From Megamerina dolium (taxonomy: Eukaryota > Arthropoda > Insecta > Diptera > Megamerinidae), in NCBI GenBank assembly GCA_963854835.1, contig OY978527.1, forward strand, positions 29,554,047-29,618,046: 64,000 nt of DNA. Reading direction: 5' to 3'. This document shows, in pieces, positions 58,711 to 64,000 of this stretch; positions within the stretch are counted from its first letter, which is position 1; the number at the start of each line of letters is the position of its first letter. A program made the translations under genes and the position numbers. The notes beneath the pieces were generated by a model. It worked only from the letters and a program-made list of their open reading frames with translations. It was not told the DNA's origin and searched no databases.

Positions 58711-59260
58711 ATTGTTTTAATTAGAGTGAGCCAGGGAATGCATCGGCGTAATTATAATTTTTTGAGTGGTGTTTGTTTTTTCCAGTGGGTTTTGTTTTTT
58801 AGGGCCGCCCATTTGCTTTTTGGTTCAACATTTGATGATCTGCTGCTGCTTTTTTTTTTTCGTTTACATGTACAGGTAGTACAGTACGAATGGGTGACAT
58901 ACATTTTACGAAAGGTTCAGACCAATGGAAAGATTGCTTTTTTCGAAAGCCTTTTTACTTATTTTTTGAATCGATAGGATCATGTTCCTTAAGTGCATAA
59001 TAGAAAAATTGCATTTGGATACTGTAAATAATTAATCCAATAAGACCTAAACACTTGTAGATAAGGTGGGATTAAAAAAAAAAATATCACGAATTATGAA
59101 AAATAAAATGTACAAAAACAATATGCAATAAATTAGTTGTATAATGTAACGGGGTTTTAAATAAATGATTTACATTACGTCTGGATAATATAGTCTTATG
59201 ACGTTTTATTTATTCGCAGAATTAATGTTGTATTTTTTCAAGAAAAGAAAACGTCATTAA
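58711..59260. other. AT-rich spacer without recognisable gene
   Basis: A T-rich open frame at 58726-58977 has no motif. Nothing else seen. Confidence 0.45.
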
Positions 59261-59275
59261 TTTACAATGTAATAC
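59261..59275. repeat. Target-site duplication, left (LINE copy 59276-59551)
   Basis: TTTACAATGTAATAC, identical to 59552-59566. The last base or two could belong to the ACTT repeat. Confidence 0.85.
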
Positions 59276-59551
59276 TTACTTACTTACTTATGTGGCCATA
59301 ACAACCGAATATCGATTTAGGCCGAAAATAACATGCTTCGCCAGCCATCTCTGTTCTTCGCTAGCTGGCGCCAGTTAGAAATTCCAAGCGCCGTCAGGTT
59401 CTCCAGTACTTGGTCTTTCCACCGGAGGTTTGGTCTTCCTCTTCTGCGTCGTCCTCCAGCGGGTTCCGAATATAACACCTTCTTAGCTGGAGCGTGTTCT
59501 TCCATTCGCTCGACATGACCTAGCCAGCGCAGCCGCTGGATTTTGATGCGC
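59276..59551 (-). mobile_element. Severely 5'-truncated RTE-like LINE copy, young
   Basis: 276 bp with ACTT repeats at the plus-strand left end (LINE 3' terminus), then the 3' untranslated region and the last 70 or so codons of the ORF without interruption (KRIKIQRLRWLGHVERMEEH to RDGWRSMLFSA). Flanked by a 15-bp duplication. Nearly identical to the 9190-9467 region. Confidence 0.9.
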
Positions 59552-59566
59552 TTTACAATGTAATAC
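59552..59566. repeat. Target-site duplication, right (LINE copy)
   Basis: TTTACAATGTAATAC, matching 59261-59275. Confidence 0.85.
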
Positions 59567-60386
59567 AACTCCCATATGTATTTGTTTCACGACATTTACT
59601 CTTAAATTTTCGTAGCTATAATTTAGAAATATTTAGAAAATATTGGATCTGTAACTTATTGTGTCTTGAGAAGAGTCTATGGGAAAAAAGAACGTTCATC
59701 AAACATTGTTTGCAAAATATCATAATGTCATTATTCACCAGTGTAATTGAGTTAACTTTTTGAATTACGATTTTTCACAAGAATTATCGAATTTAAAGTC
59801 TGCTAAATAAGATTTATATTTTGCTACTCATATTACTTCTGATAGAATCGTTGCTATTTCTGAAACATTCAAAGTTAATTAAATTGAAGTTGTCTTGGAA
59901 TTGTTTTATTTTGTTTTCTTTCTCTCACACTCCTGTTCTTGCTTTGATAGTTCTTTGCACGTAACAAATGTCGGCTAGTTGAGTTGCCTGTTTGTGTTTA
60001 AAAAGCGTATAATTCCTTTAAAAATTACAAAAAGCAACTATGTATATTTTGAGCTTAATTTCTGTAACATTTTTCTTTTTTATATTCTGTTTCTCATTTA
60101 TTCACTTGTTTTTTTTTTTCTCTTTTTGCAATATATTTTTTGTGCGAAATTTTGTTTTGCAAGAAATTTGCTTTCAAGTGAAATTGTTAAGAACTGTGGC
60201 ACTGTTGACGGCTCTGTGAGAGGGAGGATAAAATGTTTATCGTGTAAGCTAGTGCAAATTGGCATTTACTTGTAGCATGAATGTACATGGCTGTATAACT
60301 CTCTGAATACAGTAAATCAGCGGTCAGACATTTGTTGAATTTTAATTTGTTTGTTTTCTTATTAAAGTCTTTCTCCTTCCACTTTT
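59567..60386. other. AT-rich DNA without recognisable gene
   Basis: T-rich, with an aromatic-rich chance open frame at 59979-60275. Nothing recognised. Confidence 0.45.
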
Positions 60387-62286
60387 TATACCCTGCATAA
60401 TGCAATATGCATGGTATATTCATTTCGGTCAGATGTTTGTGTCCACTTGAAGGAATCTCCGGAGATATAGACATAGATATATATTCGTGATCAGTGTCGA
60501 TTAAATTTTCGATTTAACGATGTCCGTCCGTCCGTCCGTCCGTCCGTCTGTCTGTCACCTGGCTGGTTCGCACGATAACTTGAGTAAATATTGAGCTATT
60601 TCGATGAAATTTGGCATAAGTAATCTATGATCCAAGAGTACGGAGGGGATTGATATTAGGCATGATCGGTCAATAACCACGCCCACACCAAGCATTCAAA
60701 GCGACTAACCTCGAAATTTTCAAAATCTTTAACTTGCTATAACTCACATAATATACCACTTTGGACAACAATATTTGGCACATAGACTTATATTATACTA
60801 CTATATAACCTCACCAAAAGTGGTTGAGCCACGCCTACTTTTTAGTGTAGCTCTCATACAAAGTGTCTGTACTTCTTTTAAATTGAAACAGCTGTAACTT
60901 CTACAATCTTCTGTCCAGAATAACCATAATTGACACTTAGATTAACATGGTAGTGGGAAATAATATGGTAGAAAATCAGTGTGCCACGCCCACTCCTTTT
61001 TGGGTCTCCCATACAAAGTTGCGGAAATTAAAAAAATGTTACCGGTTATAACTTGCAGACTATTCAGCGTAGAATAACGAGATTTAAGGTGTGGATTAGT
61101 ATTGTACGAGCAACTAGGCTCACGGAAAATGGGCGCACCACGCCCACTGTTTATCGTAGCCCCCATACAAATTTTAAATTGAAACAGCTGTAAGTTCGGC
61201 AATCTTCTGTCTAGAATAACCATAATTGACACTTAAATTAATATCGTAGTCGGTAATAATCTGACAGAAAATAAGTGTGCCACACCCACTCCTTCATGAG
61301 TCTCCCATACAAAGTCAAGGGAATTAAACTAAAATTTTAAGCTCCATAAATTACAAACCATTTAGCGTAGGACAACGAGATTTAAGGTATGGATTAGTAT
61401 TGTACGAGTAACTAGGCTCACAGTAAATGGGCGCACCACGCCCATTGTTTATCGTAGCCCCCATACAAAATGACCGAATTTCTTTTAAATTGAAACAGCT
61501 GTAACTTCTGCAATCTTCTGGCTAGAATAACTATAATTGACGTTTAGATTAATATGGTAGTCGGAAATAACCTGCAAAAAAATCAGTGTGCCACGCGCAC
61601 TCTTTCTTGGGGTTCCCATACAAAGTTACGGAAATTATGAAAAAGTTAACCATCATAACTTGCAAACTATTCAGCGCAGAACAACCAGATTTAAGATATA
61701 GATTAGTATTTTAAGAGCAACTAGACTCACAGGAAATGGACTGGCCACCTCCACTGTTTATAGTTGCCCCCATACAAAATAACCGAATTTCTTTTAAATT
61801 GAAATAGCTGTAACTTCTGCATCCTTCTGTCTAGAACAATCATAATTAACACTTAGGTTAATATGGTAGTCGGAAATAATCTGGCAAAAAATCAGCGTAC
61901 CACGCCCACTTCTTATTGGGGCTCCCATACAAAGTTGAGGAAATTAAACAAAAATGTTAACCACCATAACTTAGAAACTATTCAACGTAGGACACCAAAT
62001 TTAAGGTGTGGATTAACACTGAAAAATTAATTGGATTTACTAGAAAGTGGTAAGCCACGCCCACTTTTTATATAGCTCCCATACTAAGCCTCGAAATTAT
62101 CTTAAAATCCTTTTACTTCGTCAAAGTCAACCATATTTCGGGTGTAAATTAGTAGTATATGCAAAAATTGTTTCTCGAAAAGTGGAAATAAAAGAAAAGT
62201 TGGATATTCGAGTAAACTTTTTATATATAAATCTACATATGCAGGGTATAGTTTGGTCGGCCCCAGCCGATTGTAAGGAGATTTTT
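60387..62286 (+). mobile_element. Helentron-like element H3, complete
   Basis: 1.9 kb from TTATACCCTGCATAATGC to the tail hairpin and TGTAAGGAGATTTTT. Contains six GTCC units at about 60522 and a core with several GCCACGCCCACT / CCCATACAAA modules. One base of the 3' hairpin differs (GCCGAT instead of GCCGAC), leaving a possible G-T pair. No protein coding capacity. It is followed after 10 bp by another copy in the same direction. Confidence 0.78.
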
Positions 62287-62296
62287 CATGTTATTA

Positions 62297-64000
62297 TTAT
62301 ACCCTGCATAATGCAATATGCATGGTATATTCATTTCGGTCAGATGTTTGTGTCCACTTGAAGGAATCTCCGGAGATATAGACATAGATATATATTCGTG
62401 ATCAGCGTCGATTAAATTTTCGATTTAACGATGTCCGTCCGTCCGTCCGTCCGTCCGTCCGTCTGTCTGTCACCTGGCTGGTTCGCACGATAACTTGAGT
62501 AAATATTGAGCTATTTCGATGAAATTTGGCATAAGTAATCTATGATCCAAGGGTACGGAGGGGATTGATATTGGGTATGATCGGTCAATAACCACGCCCA
62601 CACCAAGCATTCAAAGCGACTAACCTCGAAATTTTCAAAATCTTTAACTTGCTATATCTCACATAATATACCACTTTGGACAACAATATTTGGCACATAG
62701 ACTTATATTATACTACTATATAACCTCGCCAAAAGTGGTTGAGCCACGCCTACTTTTTAGTGTAGCTCTCATACAAAGTGTCTGTTGTTCTTTTAAATTG
62801 AAACAGCTGTAACTTCTACAATCTTCTGTCCATAATAACCATAATTGACACTTAGATTAATATCGTAGTCGGCAAAAATCTGGCAGAAAATCAGTGTGCC
62901 ACGCCCACTCCTTCATGAGTCTCCCATACAAAGTCAAGGGAATTAAACCAAAATTTTAAGCTCCATAACTTACAAACCATTTAGTGTAGGACAACGAGAT
63001 TTAAGGTATGGATTAGTATTGTACGAGCAACTAGGATCACAGAAAATGGGCGCACCACGCCCACTGTTTATTGTAGCCCCATACAAATTTTAAATTGACA
63101 CAGCTGTAACTTCGGCAATCTTCTGCCTAAAATAACCATAATTGACACTTAGATTAATATCGTAGTCGGCAAAAATCTGGCAGAAAATCAAAGTGCCACG
63201 CCCACTCGTTCATGAGTCTCCCATACAAAGTCAAGGGAATTAAACTAATATTTTAAGCTCCATAACTTACAAACCATTTAGCGTAGGACAACGTAAGGTA
63301 TGGATTAGTATTGTACGAGCAACTAGGATCACAGAAAATGGGCGCACCACGCCCACTGTTTATTGTAGCCCCATACAAATTTTAAATTGAAACAGCTGTA
63401 ACTTCGGCAATCTTCTGCCTAAAATAACCATAATTGACACTTAGATTAATATCGTAGTCGGCAAAAATCTGGCAGAAAATCAGTGTGCCACGCCCACTCC
63501 TTCATGAGTCTCCCATACAATGTCAAGGGAATTAAACTAAAACTTTTAAGCTCCATAACTTACAAACCATTTAGCGTAGGACAACAAGATTTAAGGTATG
63601 GATTAGTACTGTACGAGCAACTAGGCTCACAGAAAATGGGCGCACCACGCCCATTATTTATCGTAGCCCCTATACAAATTTTAAATTGAAACAGCTGTAA
63701 CTTCGGCAATCTTCTGCCTAAAATAACCATAATTGACACTTAAATTAATATCGTAGTCGGCAAAAATCTGGCAGAAAATCAGTGTGCCACGCCCACTCCT
63801 TCATGAGTCTCCCATACAAAGTCAAGGGAATTAAACTAAAACTTTTAAGCTCCATAACTTACAAACCATTTAGCGTAGGACAACCATATTAAGGTGTGGA
63901 TTGATATTGAAAAATTAATTAGATATACCAGAAAGAGATACGTCATGCCCACTTTTTATATAGCTTCCGTACAAAGTCTCGGATTTATCTTAAACATAAA
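62297..64000 (+). mobile_element. Helentron-like element H4, cut by window end
   Basis: Starts TTATACCCTGCATAATGC at 62297 with seven GTCC units near 62434. The core is dominated by units of about 299 bp (see next entry). The final 120 bases match the pre-tail region seen at 47750-47830, so only the last few hundred bases, with the 3' subterminal motif and hairpin, should lie beyond the window. Confidence 0.78.
62880..63880 (+). repeat. Tandem 299-bp repeats (two 150-bp halves) in H4
   Basis: The landmark GTGCCACGCCCACTC recurs at about 62895, 63193, 63485 and 63784, spacings of 298, 292 and 299. Each unit has two related halves, one with CCACGCCCACTCCTTCATGA and one with CCACGCCCACTGTTTATTGT, each followed by a CCATACAAA motif. 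The 292 unit has lost six bases near 63293. Units are nearly identical, so the expansion is recent. Confidence 0.85.

Noticed and set aside
62880..63880. Regularly spaced repeats as a CRISPR-like array
   Set aside because: Units are about 299 bp with no unique spacers, in an insect-type genome; this is a tandem repeat within a mobile element.

Overview
The window looks like repeat-dense, AT-rich nuclear DNA from a higher dipteran insect. A tephritid-type fruit fly is my guess from the transposon mix, but no host gene is present to prove it. I found no convincing host protein-coding exon, rRNA or functional tRNA gene. Almost everything recognisable is a transposable element or its wreckage, so the stretch is most likely intergenic, intronic or pericentromeric DNA acting as a sink for insertions.

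Layout. 1-6173: mostly featureless AT-rich DNA with two copies of a tRNA-derived SINE. 6174-9478: a full-length but dead non-LTR retrotransposon (about 3.3 kb, RTE-like, ending in TAAG repeats) bounded by an 11-bp target-site duplication. 11.0-14.6 kb: LINE relics, including a three-piece mosaic in alternating orientation. 15948-18600: a 5'-truncated Jockey-clade element with an 11-bp target-site duplication. 18.8-20.9 kb: a Helentron/DINE-1-like non-autonomous element split by a solo LTR with duplication CATAC. 22.4-28.5 kb: little to report. 28.5-41.4 kb: five different mariner-type remnants, three with visible terminal inverted repeats and flanking TA, plus a third SINE and a transposase N-terminal fragment. 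42.2-42.6 kb: a transposase/LINE chimera. 45.4-49.0 kb: a minus-strand Helentron-like element interrupted by a plus-strand copy of the same family. 49.05-49.84 kb: an unclassified inverted-repeat DNA element with TTA at both ends. 50.8-57.5 kb: a SINE hit independently by a second solo LTR (duplication AATAT) and by a near-complete BEL/Pao retrotransposon. 57.8-59.6 kb: old and young LINE fragments. 60.4-64.0 kb: two head-to-tail Helentron-like elements whose cores contain 150/300-bp tandem repeats; the second runs to the window edge.

How the parts relate. The BEL/Pao element carries Gag, protease, reverse transcriptase, RNase H and integrase segments with most catalytic residues, a tRNA-Phe-type primer site and a polypurine tract, but it is broken by frameshifts. 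The LINEs encode endonuclease and reverse transcriptase but carry stops, shifts and deletions. The SINE and the Helentron-like elements encode nothing and must have used proteins from elsewhere. The most informative material is the nesting, which gives an order of events: SINE before solo LTR and BEL; old Helentron before younger Helentron; Helentron before solo LTR. The best candidate for something under-described is the Helentron-like family: subterminal inverted motifs, variable GTCC microsatellite, 3' hairpin, apparent insertion into a T-tract without duplication, and a core that grows as a satellite-like array.
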